Shown: positions 24,701-36,700 of the stretch, piece by piece
How the letters are laid out: every line of letters begins with the position of its first letter
Numbering within the stretch: position 1 is the first letter of the stretch
DNA from: Apteryx mantelli
Taxonomy: Eukaryota > Chordata > Aves > Apterygiformes > Apterygidae
Length of the DNA stretch: 64,000 nt
Reading direction: 5' to 3'
Assembly (NCBI RefSeq): GCF_036417845.1
Contig: NC_090012.1
Coordinates: 372,001 to 436,000 of the forward strand
Notes under the pieces: generated by a model
What the model saw: the letters and a program-made list of their open reading frames with translations, nothing else
What the model was told of the DNA's origin: nothing
The model's database searches: none
Translations under genes and position numbers: made by a program

Positions 24701-27700
24701 GGAGGATGGCATGCGAATATTTAGGAGTTTGGTGGGGGCTTCACTGCTTTCCCAGGGGTGAACGTTAACCCAGAGCGAGGCAGCTACTTCCCCGGATCCA
24801 CCGAGAGCGGTGAAGATGCCCATTTGCTCAGTCAAGCGCTTTACGAACCAGCTATCCCTCAAGCCTCGCCTGTGAGAAGCCCTAAAACGCACCGTCCTCC
24901 AAAGGCGACGGACACCGGGCCAGCGCGAGCTGAGCTGCTCTTGCTGCGGTTACGCTTGGCTCAAAGGAGAAGCGACCCAAAGCCAACGGGGCAAGAGGAG
25001 GAGACGGTTACCTTGATCATTTCGGGGTCTGCTTCCGTCTCTCCAGTCAGAAGGTTCTTGGTTTTCTGGAACCGCCGCCGTTTGTATTTATTGATCACTG
25101 GAAGGAGAGGGGACAAGTGAGCGGCGCTAGTGTTTCCCACAGCCCGAAGGAACATCTGCCTGTTCCTCTGGGACCCAGCCTGGGTGGATAACCGGAAAGC
25201 AGCCATCCTGGGAACGCCCTATGAATCCCTGCTGTCGAGTTGATCCCACTCCTGCTCTCTCCCAACCTTCCTTCTCCCATTCGGTGCCACTGGACACTAG
25301 TGCTGCCACAGAGACCAACAGCAATCGATCAGGCCCCTAAAACTCCCTCTGATACAGACACTTCTCTGTCCACGCTTCCATCTCTACCAGATGCCGCCCG
25401 CAACGAGGAGTAACCTGGACCATCTTACTGGTCTTCCTAGCTATCACAGCAAAAGGCTGTAGCGTTGGGACAGTTTTTCAGTGAACAGCCAGTCAAAGTA
25501 ACAGCCAAACCTTGGGATAACCCATCTGTCCTAAGCTCTTTTAGGAGAAAACATCTAAAATGAAGCATCCTGATCCTCCTGTCCTGCAGCAAGACCTAAA
25601 GAGGGCAATTCCTTCCTCTTCTAAACAACCGTTTTGCAGACCGCATACAGCTACATGCTCCCTCCCACGGGATGCTGGTAGACGTCAGGAGTTCAAGCAG
25701 GTTTAGAGAAACTGGGTAGGTTCACGAAAGAAAAATTCAGTGCCAAGAAACAGAGACGACCTCCAGCGCAGAGAATACCCAGGCCAGACTGCTGGAGGCT
25801 GCTGGGAATAGGATATTTGCCCTAATCTTAACCTCTACCTTTAGGCACCTGCCTTTGCTCATCCAATGGCAAACAGAGCTTGGTCTGAGCCCTTAAGGCT
25901 CTCAATTTTGACACGGGAAACGGGGTGCCAGCTTGCGTGATCCATGCTCTCCCCAGCCCTCTGAGCCGCTCACACGCCGAGCGCAACCCCGTGACCGCTG
26001 CCCCTTCTGCCCCCGAATCGGGCCTTACTGCGTGACGTGTGGACCGTGGCGAGGCGTCTGTAGAGGTTTTTCTGTCTGGGATCCGGGTGGAAGCCGCTCT
26101 TTGTGAAGTACACGTGGATGTAGATGGAGCCGTTTTGCTGGACGCTCTGAAATCACACACCGGCACGGAGGTTACGGCTGGACTTTGGGCTGCACAGGGC
26201 GAGTTACCGCAGCCTGCGGGAGCTCAGCTGCAGTTTCCTAACCACAGCCGCTGCCTCGGCACCTGTGTACGTACAGCACCTAGCACAGGTGTCAACCACC
26301 CCCCTCGCATCAATTAACTCTGTGTGTAACGAAAATGCAAGGAAGCAGCTGCTCTTTCACAGCATCCTAACAGCAACACGTCCGTGGCCTGTGCCTAGGT
26401 GCAGAGCAAAGACTTCAGCTGCTCTAGGGCCAGGAGTAAAGCGTTAAGCCTTTAAAGCTGGCTATGACACAGGCTTGTGCCACAGCGGACCAAAATCGAT
26501 GGCTTCGAGTCCTGTCACCTCCTTTGCAGCAAGCACTGAGCGAGGCAGAGCCTTCCCGCATTTTGGGCCAAGCCCAGTTCACAGGGTCTCACTTGCGGAT
26601 AGCGAAACGGATACTAATAAACGCGACGGCAGGGATGTGCTGCGGTAGCCAACACCCACACAACTCCACGTCTCAGCTCCGCTCGCCCGCTGGAGCTCGG
26701 AGCTTTCGGGGTTGTTTTTGGTACGATACCCAACAAAAACGTGGATGATCCCTGCCAGCCCCTTGACGGCCTTTCATCTGGCTTCAAACCTCCCAGAAAG
26801 AGCAGCCGGAGCCCCGCACCCACCTGTGAAATGTCTACCTCCCCGTAGTGCTCGTAACACCCATCCGCATTCTCCCCGCTGGTCCAGTCCCCGTAGACGA
26901 GATCCCGCTTCTGCCAGAACAGCGCCGAGCTGACGTTGAAATCCGTAAAGTGCTCGTGCTCCGAGATGTAAACGTACAGGTCCTGCAGAGAGGCGCGCGT
27001 TGGCCGCTGGCAGGCGACTCGGCCCGACGGCTCTGCACCCTCCCCAACCGCCCGAGCCTCCCACGCGCAGCGTGACGGCGCAGGTACTAGAACTGCCTTC
27101 CCCGGAGAGCTGATAACACACAGCATCGCAGCCCGGCACAAAAGGGCATTTGGTAGCTGCATGCAAGGCGGGAAGGTTGCTAGGTTCATCCCAGCCCTCC
27201 CGCGAAGGCTGCCGAGAAACCAGCACACAAGCAGTGAGAAAGGCGGCAGGTCAGGGATGGAGGCAGCGGAGACGGGAGCCTCCCGTCACTAGATCCCACC
27301 TACGGCAAAGAGCCACAGAAACCGAGCAGGATCCGCAGAGCCACATGGGAACGGCACAACGGATTCCCCGGGCTGCACATCCAGGCCCGGATCCTCCTGC
27401 CCCTCTGCGTCCTTCACACCAGCCTGCACTTTCCAGGCTGATCTCAGCACCGCGAGAGCTCGAGATGAGCTGAAGCGGCTACGGCGCCGGATGCGGTTTG
27501 AAGAACTCATCTGAGAAGGATGAGGATTCGCATACGGACATTTAGAAAGCCAACGTGTGCCAATTGCTCCATCTCGCACCCCTGCGAAGGTGGGAGGGGG
27601 TTTGCAAGCAGGGGCTCAGGGCATAACAGGCTAAGTGACTTGCTCAGGGCTCTCACGGCACGGTGCGGAGCGACTCCTGCATCCTGCTTCCAGCATTTCG

Positions 27701-30700
27701 CCCCCGGCAGCGGTAACAGGGCGCCTGGGACGGCCCGAGCCGCAGGAGGCGTTAGCCCCAGCTTCAGTAGCCGCGAGCCCGCTCCGACCTGACCCGACTG
27801 GGAGCTTCTGTCGGCATTACCATCAAAGTGTCCTTAGGGAAGAGGTTTCGGCTGGGAGCTCGCGGCGTCCCGCCAGCGCTGCTCTGCTCCTGGGGCGCCG
27901 GCCCGCGGCGGAACCAACTGCTGATGGCCCAGATGATAAAAATCCTGCGGAAGAAAGAGGAGGAGAAGTCACCCAGGCATTTGAACCGCCCTCCCTAACC
28001 AAATCAGCCGCGGTCTTGCACAAACAACGCTGCCCGTTCCCTGGAGTCGGAGGGGAAAATTGCTGCTACTGGATTTCCGAGCTTTCACTTCCAGGCTCAG
28101 GTTTTCACTCCCCTCAGTCGCCTCAGGCATTCGCCCTTGGGCGAGAACAAGCTGGTTCAGGGCCAGCTCAGACTCCCGCGAAGCAGCGCCAGGCACGGCA
28201 GGCTCTGCCGGCAGCAGGGCGAAGGTGCTCGCAGCTCGCCGCGAGGCCGCAGCGATAGCGCTGCGCTCCGAGGTATCCCAGCCTCTGCGGCTGGGCTGCG
28301 GGATGGGGACACCGGGGCGTCCCCACGTCCCGACAGAGGCCTCGGGTCAGCGAAGTGAAGCGTCGAGTAGGAGTTCAACCCAAGACCGACGTCGGGGACC
28401 GAACCACGAGGACATCGAAGCTACAGGACAAAGTTGGCCCCCGTGTATTTACAGGGGGCAGAAGCTACGAGGACCAGTGGGTCTGAGCGTGCTTCCAGGC
28501 GCACGCGGAAGCCTTCCCGGCAGAGCCCAAGCCCTTCGCTTGCTCTCGATCTCCGAAACACCGACAGACGCTTCTTAAGTCAAAGCCAGCCAAGGGAGAC
28601 AGTAAATTTGCTCCCTGTCTTCTGGGATATAGACTTTGGGGTCTGTGCGTAGCGCAGGGCAGCTGAACGAGGGCCCACGCTGGGCAGGAGAGATGATCTT
28701 CCGTCTCCTCCCGGCTCGGAAACGCGTAAGCTACGGCCGTAGCTGTGACATTTCCCGGCTTGGAGCCCGCAGCTGTAATTCCCTCCAAACGCCAGGCCCC
28801 ACAGGGGCTCTCCCTGGGTTGCTTCCAGCACGCAGGCCGGGACAGGTCCCTTCTGTACTTCCTACCTCTCCGCACGGCAGTAGCACTTGAATATAGGAAA
28901 AAATGCTCAATTTTTTTTTTTTAATTTTGGACCATTCCTTCTGGCAGGGCCCCGCTCACGAGGCAGCATGTCTCAAGGTGAAAAGATTTTCAGCCCCGTT
29001 TTTCTTTGCAGTTAAAGCTTGTGCAGTATTGCGTCCATGCCTCAAGTGACGTTAAACCAGACTCTCTTCTCCTGGTCTAAGCACAACGCTCCAAGATAAC
29101 AAGCCTGGAAACAGCAGGCAGCACCAGCAGCACCAGCCAGCAACCAAACAACTCCTCTCCGAGACCAAACGATGGCCAAAAGCACAAAGTGACTTCACAG
29201 GGAGAAACAGGCTCTGATCCATTAGTTACTTTCCTAGATGCCCACGCCACGAGGAAACCCAGTTTTCAGGTGGAAGACTCTGGAGACGCACTGAGTTTAG
29301 CCAGGATTTCACTCGTTAAAACGGTCTTGTTGCGCTGGGTCAGAGCTTTTGAGAAAGTCAGAGCAAGGGTTTCAACAGGAAGCCTGAGCAAGCTTCCCTG
29401 AGCTGTCAGAGCCGAGCAGGTTCTCGCTGAACGGGAGGAAAGGCACAGAGCCCTGCACAAAGTCCGCACTGTCGGCTCTCCTGCGAGCTCACCGCGTTAA
29501 CAGATCCAAAGAGTTAACGGTCCTGCTCCCTCCTGGTTACGCACCACGCGGGAGTGCCAACGGATCTCGCTCAGACAGTCACAACAAGGCCTGCAGCCAG
29601 CCCAACACGACAGCGGAGAGAGGAGTTTGTTTTCTAGAACAACCTAGAGCGTTACCGGCTGTACAGGGAAGGTTTGGGAGCCTCTTTCTTCCTCGAAAGA
29701 GGCCGGTTCCAGAAAGCAGAGCAGACACGAGGCACAATGTTTGTACGCCGAAAACAAAACATCACCCGCTCCCCGTCCGAGCGACCCGCTCAGGGCCGGG
29801 CGCCGGGACTGCTTTCCACCTACCAGCAAGCGTGATTCTTCCCTCGCGCCTCCTAGTCCCCTCTCTGCCATCCAGCCACGACACAGGCAACAACTTCAAG
29901 CGCCTCTGCCGCGAAATCTCTTCGTTCGCCGCGATCGCTACGCGACGAGAGGATTTAGTGCTCTCTCCTGGCGGAGACTCTGGTTTTCCCGGCCAGCAGA
30001 CAGGCCGCGGGGTCACGCTCGCTGCGCGGGAGAGCTCCACTGGCCATTCAGAAGGATTTGCCAAGGGAGATGACGCTTTGGAGAGGAACAAATCTGCCCC
30101 CAAGTCTGGTGGGGCAGAAACAGAAAGACAGACTGATTTCCCTCCCAGGAGCGCGGCTTCTCAGGGCGCTTCAGAGAAGCGCGGGGAAGGCAGCGCATTG
30201 AACCAGGATGGACACGCAGAGACTTCGCACGTGGAAGAACAGAAGCGTGAAGGAGTCGCAGCTTTCGTGATCATGACCCCTTCAACACCAGATGCAGCAG
30301 GTCCAAGACCCCAGAGCGCGTCCACAGCAGGTCTGTCGGCTCCAGCGTCTGGAATTCCTCACCGCAATGCGGACGAGGCTGGGAAGAACCCGTCTGCGTG
30401 CTGATAAAAACACAGGTTTGGGTTGTACATGTCCAAATACGCAGTGCCGGCTCCCGGCAGGCAGCACATGAGCCAGACGCTACGGCAAGAACCCTGGAGA
30501 AGCCTTCGGTGAAGGGAGCAATGCAGCCGAGCCAGCTGATCCATCCTCATCCTAGGAAAAGCATCCCTGCAGTACCCAAGAGTGAGAGCAGAGACGGGAT
30601 AAAGCAAACGCTGGCTGTCCCTGCTTACGCTCACGGCGTTCCTCATTTTCACGGGATGGGAGAGACGCAGAGGGCAGCGCAGCCAAACGCGGAGGTACGG

Positions 30701-33044
30701 TCTTGCGAGCGGCCTCAAGATCCCGCCGCTCCCCGTGGATCCAGCTGGGCTTGTGCTGCTGAGATCGGCCACTCTCCGACCCAAACTGCAGCCGGAGGGG
30801 AGGCCGGGTTGCAGCTTCACAGCCTGCGCTTTGCTTCGCGGGGCCAAGGAAGGGCCCCCAAACCCCACGGGAGACGCGTGGGCTGTTCTGCCGTCGCGGC
30901 GTCGGGGGGGGAAGCTCAGTGGTCCGTCAGCAACGCCCCAGGCAGCGCTATCAGTCACCTGGCAGGGTTTTACGGCGGCTCAGCAGCAGCCCGCCGTCCT
31001 CGAGCGATCTTTCCTCTCGCCTGGTCCGCGCGGGTTCACCGAGGCTCCGGATGAGCCCTGAAGAGGAGCTGCCGGCCTGCCAGGGAGGCGAGGTTGGTCA
31101 CGGAGCCCAGCCTGAGGCAGTTCAAAGTCCATCCAGGAGCCTGGGTTGAAGAAAGGCATCCGAGGTGGCGGAGAGCTGGGTCACAAACCTGCCCGGGGCA
31201 GCTCATCCGCTCCAGCCCCACGTGGGAGCTCGGTTCGGCCCGGAAAACCATCCCGAGCAGAAGCTTACCGGGGCCTTCAGGCTGGAAATCTGCTGGAGCT
31301 CTTCCCTCCTCCATGAGGACAGCGACTTCCAAGAACTGCTACGTTGCCCTGGGACTGTCCAGATGCATTTTTAACAGCTGGTTTTATTCCTGGGGCTTCA
31401 TTTTGCCTCCCACCACCTGTTTAACGCTCCCAAACTACAGCTCCTTCCCTTTCCACAGCCATCCAACAGCTCAAGATCTCCGCAAGAGCATACGAAGCAG
31501 CAGTATTTTAAAATAGCTTTCCCAAGCTGCACAGACCCAGCTGCAAGCAGAAACACCCCAGCCTCCTCCTCCCCCACCTGAGGAAGGCTCCTTCGCGGCA
31601 GAGACCAAGCCGAAGCAGAGGTGACCACCGGCATCCCCGGGGAAGCGCAGTCTCCCTGGGACAGGGACACCAGGGCCTTTCTGCCCTCTTGGCGGCAGCG
31701 GCGCTCAGCCGAAGGAGCGTTTGAAGTACTCCGCACCACAACCTGGACTTTGGATCCCTCTAGACAAGCTCCAGAGGGCACCGACGTCTCCTCGGAAGGG
31801 AGCAGGAAGCGCGCTCAGCCTGCTTAAGCAGCTGCTCCTGCCCACAACGAACTAATCCCTGAACTTCCACGTTTATCTCAGCCACAAAAGAATAGCTTGA
31901 GGCTATAAAAGCTGCGAAGTAGCTCGAGATCCTGGAGTTCAGGCAAATCGGGAGCAGAGCCCTGTGGATTACGGGCCCTGCGTCGGCCCCTCAGGGTGCT
32001 CTCGCCAGCCAGCAACAGTTGCACATCACGCCTGAGTCACCCGCACGGTCACCAGGCCCCGATCGTGACACCCTGATCCCACTGGCAGGGATTTGCCAAG
32101 GCTGCTGGGATTGGAGGCAGTTTGCCAGGGACCCCGGCATCTGGGGCAGTAGGGGAGCTACCAGGCTTTCCCCCCTCCCCAGCACAAGCCTGGGAATATG
32201 ACGGATCTTCAGCACCTCCCTCCCATCGCGAGGGACCCCAGCGTCCCCCCAGAAGCGAGCGAGCCAGCTCGCCGCCCCTCCGCACCACGGACCCTGGCGT
32301 CCAAGGGATTTTGGGGACGGAGGGCAACACCTCTCGTGGGACCCCACAGCCCAGGGATATCGGGGAGAGGGAGATGTTCTCCTTCCTCCCCTTCGGGGAC
32401 CCCTAGTGCCTGGAGACACACGACAGGATACGACGGGATGAGGAACAAGCCCCGGTACCCAACGGCACAGCGGAGAACGGGACATGGCGGGATGGGGCAC
32501 GATCCCCGGTGACATGGTGGGGGGGGGTGAGAGAAGGACATGACCGGGGGGGGGGGGGGGGGAAGAGAGGGGAACCCCCGTTGTTCCGTGACTCAGAAGG
32601 GGAAGGAAACGGCGGGACAGGTCACAACCCCCGGGGCACGAGGAAGGCCCCGTCCCTACCCCCCCCCCCTTCCCGGTAGGCCCGGGACAGGCGGCCCGGC
32701 CGGCGGCGGGCACCGGTTGTGCAAGGGCTGCGGGCGGGGTTGAGCGAGGCGCAGCGGCGGGGCTCGGGGCCGGGGCTCACCGGAACAAGACGCCTTTGAT
32801 GACCTGCCAGGCGTTGGGCGCCGGTTGCTGCCGCTGGGTCTCGGCCGCCGCCGCTTCGCCGCCACCGGCGCTCCCGTTACTGGTCACCTGCTGAAGGGAA
32901 GGGGGGAGAAGGGAAAACGAGGCCGTCAGCCGGGCCCCGCCGCCTCCCCCGCGCCGCTCCCAGCCCTGCCGGGGCCGCCCGTACCTGCTCCGGGCCCGGC
33001 CCGGGCCCCGCCGCTGCCGCCGCCTCCGTCTCCGGCGCCGCCAT
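18789..33044 (-). CDS. CLPTM1: Cleft lip and palate transmembrane protein 1
   Basis: Multi-pass ER membrane protein reported to hold GABA-A receptors in the ER. The fourteen coding exons (minus) are 32985-33044 (ATG, MAAPETEAAAAAG), 32781-32890, 27821-27944, 26824-26982, 26029-26146, 25012-25097, 23730-23850, 22885-23129, 22209-22302, 21315-21505, 21034-21129, 20580-20715, 19422-19589 and 18789-19063. Phases agree at every junction. Identity is near-exact over long blocks: NAWQVIKGVLFR, the hydrophobic IFIIWAISSWF (first membrane segment), YISEHEHFTDFN, LVYGDWTSGEN, NKYKRRRFQKTKNLLTGE, SPWNFLGEDLYEQSDEEQ, IQFWNSRQSLEGLSVR, and the C-terminal membrane bundle from AFRYLSWILFPLLGCY to MYRIGCLRD. 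The protein ends EDKKKD. Only the last exon has small frame slips (about three). The start is supported by family match and a CpG-island promoter. Confidence 0.97.
27945..32780 (-). other. CLPTM1 intron 2 (4.8 kb)
   Basis: The largest CLPTM1 intron. I see a poly(T) run near 28911-28922 but no recognisable gene, RNA gene or intact repeat. The other CLPTM1 introns (for example 23851-25011 and 25098-26028) are likewise without identified features. Confidence 0.6.
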
Positions 33045-33069
33045 CTTGCTGCGCCGCCGCTTGCGCCGT

Positions 33070-33079
33070 TCTCGCGAGA
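33070..33079. promoter_or_regulatory. TCTCGCGAGA (BANP/Kaiso-type) element
   Basis: A perfect 10-bp palindrome 26 bases upstream of the CLPTM1 ATG. This motif is known from CpG-island promoters of housekeeping genes, where BANP binds it when unmethylated. Confidence 0.7.
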
Positions 33080-33111
33080 GGGGCGAGCGAGCGCGATCTC
33101 GCGGGGGGGGT

Positions 33112-33121
33112 GTCACGTGAC
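33112..33121. promoter_or_regulatory. GTCACGTGAC E-box (USF/TFE3 type)
   Basis: Perfect palindrome 68 bases upstream of the CLPTM1 ATG. It is the extended E-box form preferred by USF and MiT/TFE factors. Confidence 0.6.
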
Positions 33122-33539
33122 GCGGGCGGGGCTTAAGGGGCGGGGCGATGGGTGTGGGCGGGGCTAGGGCTATGGAGGCGGTGGGCGGGGCGATAGAGAC
33201 GGGTGACGGAGCCCCGGTAGCGTTACCGGGAGTTTCTCAGGGGTCCGTGCAGGGGGTGGCCGGACTGGGAAGCTCCCGGGGCGACCCGGCATGGTTCCCG
33301 GGGCGGAGACTCTGAGGGTGCTGGGGGGGGATAACCGGGAGGCTCCCGGGGGTCCCGGTAAGGATCCCGGAAGGGGTAACCGGGAGGCTCCCGGGGGCCT
33401 GGGCCGGGGTCCCCGGAGGGGTTGACCAGGAGGCTGCTGGAGCCCTGGGCCGGCGTCTCCAGAGCCTTCCAGGCCCGGGCCGGGCTCCCGGCCCGCTCCG
33501 CTCCGCTCCCGGCGCTGCCCGCGGCGGCGCCGCCCGCGC

Positions 33540-33740
33540 GGGGTTTCCCGTCCCGCCCCGCGGCGCTGACGTCGGCGGGCTCAGCCAATGGCGGCGCCGC
33601 CCGCGCGGGGTTTCCCGTCCCGCCCCGCGGCGCTGACCTCAGCGGGCGCAGCCAATGGCGGCGCCGCCCGCGCGGGGATTTCCAGCTCCGGCGGCCGCGC
33701 GGCCTCGGGCTCCGGCGGCGGCGGCGGCGGCGGCTGTGGC
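33540..33740 (+). promoter_or_regulatory. Triplicated 67-bp RELB promoter module with kappaB sites
   Basis: Each copy opens with a kappaB-consensus decamer: GGGGTTTCCC at 33540-33549 and 33607-33616, and GGGGATTTCC at 33674-33683, exactly 67 bases apart. The first two copies also carry a CCAAT box (33585-33589 and 33652-33656), and the first has TGACGTC (33567-33573). The third copy diverges after the kappaB site. The module ends within about 50-100 bases of the RELB start codon. NF-kappaB control of mammalian RELB is established, so feedback control here is a reasonable inference. Confidence 0.75.
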
Positions 33741-33775
33741 GGCGGCCGGGGGCGGGGCACCGGCACCGGCGGGAC

Positions 33776-36700
33776 ATGGCGTTGCCGCTCGGTGAGCGCG
33801 GGGGGCTCCCCCCCCCGCTGCCTGACCCTGGCGGTGGGGGCCGGGCCCGGGGGTGGGGGCGGGCCTGGGGCCTGGCCTGCTTCGGCCTGGGGAGGGGGGG
33901 CAGGCTGCGAACCGGGGCTCCCCCCCCCCCCCCCCGATCTCTGTGCCCGGCGGGTCCCCGGGGGGCTTCCGCGGGGGGGGGGCGCGGCACGGTCCTGGGG
34001 ACACCCCGGTGCCTGTACTAGGGGGGACAGGTCCCTGCTGGGAGGCGAGAGCGCGATCTTGGGACCCCCCCCCCGCCTGTTTGGGGGGGGAGATGCCGGG
34101 GGGGGCACGTTTCTGGGGACCCCCGGTGCCTGTACTGAGGGGGGGGCAGATCCCTGCTGGGGAGGGGGGACATGATCTTCGGGACCCCCCGGTGCCTGTA
34201 CTGTGGGTTTTGGCAGGGGGCAGATCCTTCGGAGAGGGGGGACTTTTCTGGGGAGCCCCGCAGTCCCTGTACTGGGGGGGGCAGATCCCTGCTGGGGAGG
34301 GGGGACATGATCTTGGGGACCCCCCGGTGCCTGTACTGTGGGCTTCGGCAGGGGGCAGATCCTTCGGAGGGGGGGGACGTTTCTGGGGAGCCCCGCAGTC
34401 CCTGTATTGGGGGGGCAGATCCCTGCTGGGGAGGGGGGACATGATCTTGGGGGCCCCCCTGGTGCCTGTACTGGGCGGTTTGGGTGGGCATGATCCTGGG
34501 GACCCTTGATCCCTGCTCTCAGGGGGGGCAGATTCCTGCTGGGAGGGGGGGACATGATTTTGGGGGCCCCCTAATCCCTGTCCTGAGTGGGTTTGAGGGC
34601 AGTAAACCCTTATTGGGGGGGGGCACAGTCCTGGGGACCCCCAAATCCATGCACTGGGGTTTCTTGGGGACAGCCTGATCCCCATGCTGGGATGGCTGTG
34701 ACCCTGGGGACCCCCCGGTCCTGTCCAGGGATGGGGGTCTGATCCCGGAGACCCCCCCCCCACCAAGTCCCTGCCCTGGGGGGGGGGGGGAGCAGGAGGC
34801 CGAGGTCCCCCCTGCCGTTAGGTGGGGCCGGGTGGGTTCACCCTGGGGTGACAGTGCCGGTGTCCCCGCAGGAGCTGCCCTCCAGGATCCCAGCCTGGCC
34901 ATGGCGCATGCCGCACCGGTGGCCGGTAAGAGCCCGCGCTGGGGCTGGCAGGGACCCAGGCGTCTGGGCTGGCACCCCGCGGGCTCCGGGGCCTCCGCGG
35001 TGCCGGTTGGGGCAGGGAGGGGCCGGAGGGAGCCTCATTGTTTTCTTTTTTCCTTTGTTTTCTGCAGACGATTTAGGTGAGTGGAGCCCGGGGCGCGCGG
35101 GGGCCGGTAAGTGTAGCCCCGCGCAGCGGCAACTCGGCCGGAGCAGCGTCCCGGAGCCTCGGGTGATAAAGCCGGAGATCTCCGGCGAGGGGGTCACCGC
35201 GTGCGCCTGGAGCAGACGGATCTGTCCTTTTTCGGGGTGCCGTGAGCGGGAGTTTGGGGTGCGGAGCCATGCCCGGCTGAGCGAGCCGTCCCTGCACCTG
35301 CTGTCCCGGAGCATCGAAGGGGCTGGAAAAGGCTGAGCCACGTCCGTGGGGCTGTGACGGGAGAGAAGGGACAGGGTGTCTCGTCCCCCAGCCGTGGCCG
35401 CTCTGTCCCGAGCACGGAAGCGGCATTTGCGGGTGGAAACAGGGCAGGATCCGGCTGGTCCCTCCGTCACACGGCACGTGGGAGTCACCGGGGCAGGTGT
35501 TGAGGCATCTGTGAGGGAGCTTGGGGACGTTATTCCCGTCCCTGGACAGCCCTGACACCCCTCCTCATCCCGCAGAGATCATCGAAGAGCTCATCAAGGA
35601 GGACGGTTTCCAGCCGGATCTGGCTCCCGTCTTGCCCAAGCCCTTGCCCAAGGCCTCGGCCAAGCTGGTGGCCCGCGGCTCCGGCCCCGCGGTGGCCGCC
35701 CGGCCGCTGCGCCCCGTTGAGCCCTGCCCGGCGGCGCCCGGGCTGGCGCCCTACGGGACCCCGCGCGGCCCCGGCGCCCCGCTGCTGCCCGCCGACGCCC
35801 GCTCGCCCCAGCTCGCCCGGAGCCTCAGCACCCTCTCGCTGTCGCCCAAGCTGGTGCCGCGGGGCACGGTGGGTCCCAGCGGGCGGCACCGCTGGTCTCC
35901 GGGCAAGAACCAGCTGGAGGAGCTGCTGGAGCCGCCCAAGCTGGTGATCACGGAGCAGCCCAAGCAGCGGGGCATGCGTTTCCGCTACGAGTGCGAGGGC
36001 CGCTCGGCCGGCAGCATCCTGGGCGAGAGCAGCACCGACGCCAGCAAGACCCTGCCGGCCATCGAGGTGAGCTTCGGCGGCGGCCCGTGGCTCCGTGCCT
36101 GCTCGGAGACGGCGACTGCGGGGCCCTACGGGTGCCGTGGGCCGGAGTCCTGGGATGTCCGGAACCCCGCGGGTGTTGGGGGGTGCTGGGGAGGTGCCGG
36201 AGCCCTGTGGGTGCTGGGGGGGGTGCTGAAGCTGCATTGGTGCTGTTGCTCTGTGGGTGCCAGCGACTCGGAGCCTTGTGGGTGCCAGGGGGGTGCTGGA
36301 CCCCCCAGGGTGCTTTGTGCCCCTCCACATCCCTGGGCGCCCATCCTTAGGCATAGGATGTCCTGTTTTGGGGCAGCAGGGATGTGCTGACAGCTCGTGT
36401 CTCCTTGGGGTGGCTGGTGCTGGCGCCCTGTGGGTGCTGGGGAGGCGGCTAGAGCCCCCGCAGGGATGCTGGAGCCTTGTAGATATCATGGAGCCAGAGC
36501 CCCATGGGTGCCGGGGGGGTGCTCGGACCGCAGGAGACGCCGGAGCCCCACGGGTGCCGGGGTGCCCGCGTCCCCGGAGCCCCCCGTGTCGGGGTAGCCG
36601 GGGCGGCGCCCACAGCTCGTGTCCCGGCAGCTGCTGAACTGCCAGGCGATCCCCGAGGTGAAGGTGACGGCGTGCCTGGTGTGGAAGGACTGGCCCTACC

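Larger units (their letters stand above)
33045..33775. promoter_or_regulatory. Bidirectional CpG-island promoter of CLPTM1 (-) and RELB (+)
   Basis: Only 731 bases separate the two ATG codons, and the whole stretch is CpG-rich. The CLPTM1 side has a TCTCGCGAGA element (33070-33079) and GTCACGTGAC (33112-33121). The RELB side has CCAAT boxes and NF-kappaB-type sites. The 33300-33420 part repeats 'ccgggaggctcccggggg'. Confidence 0.75.
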
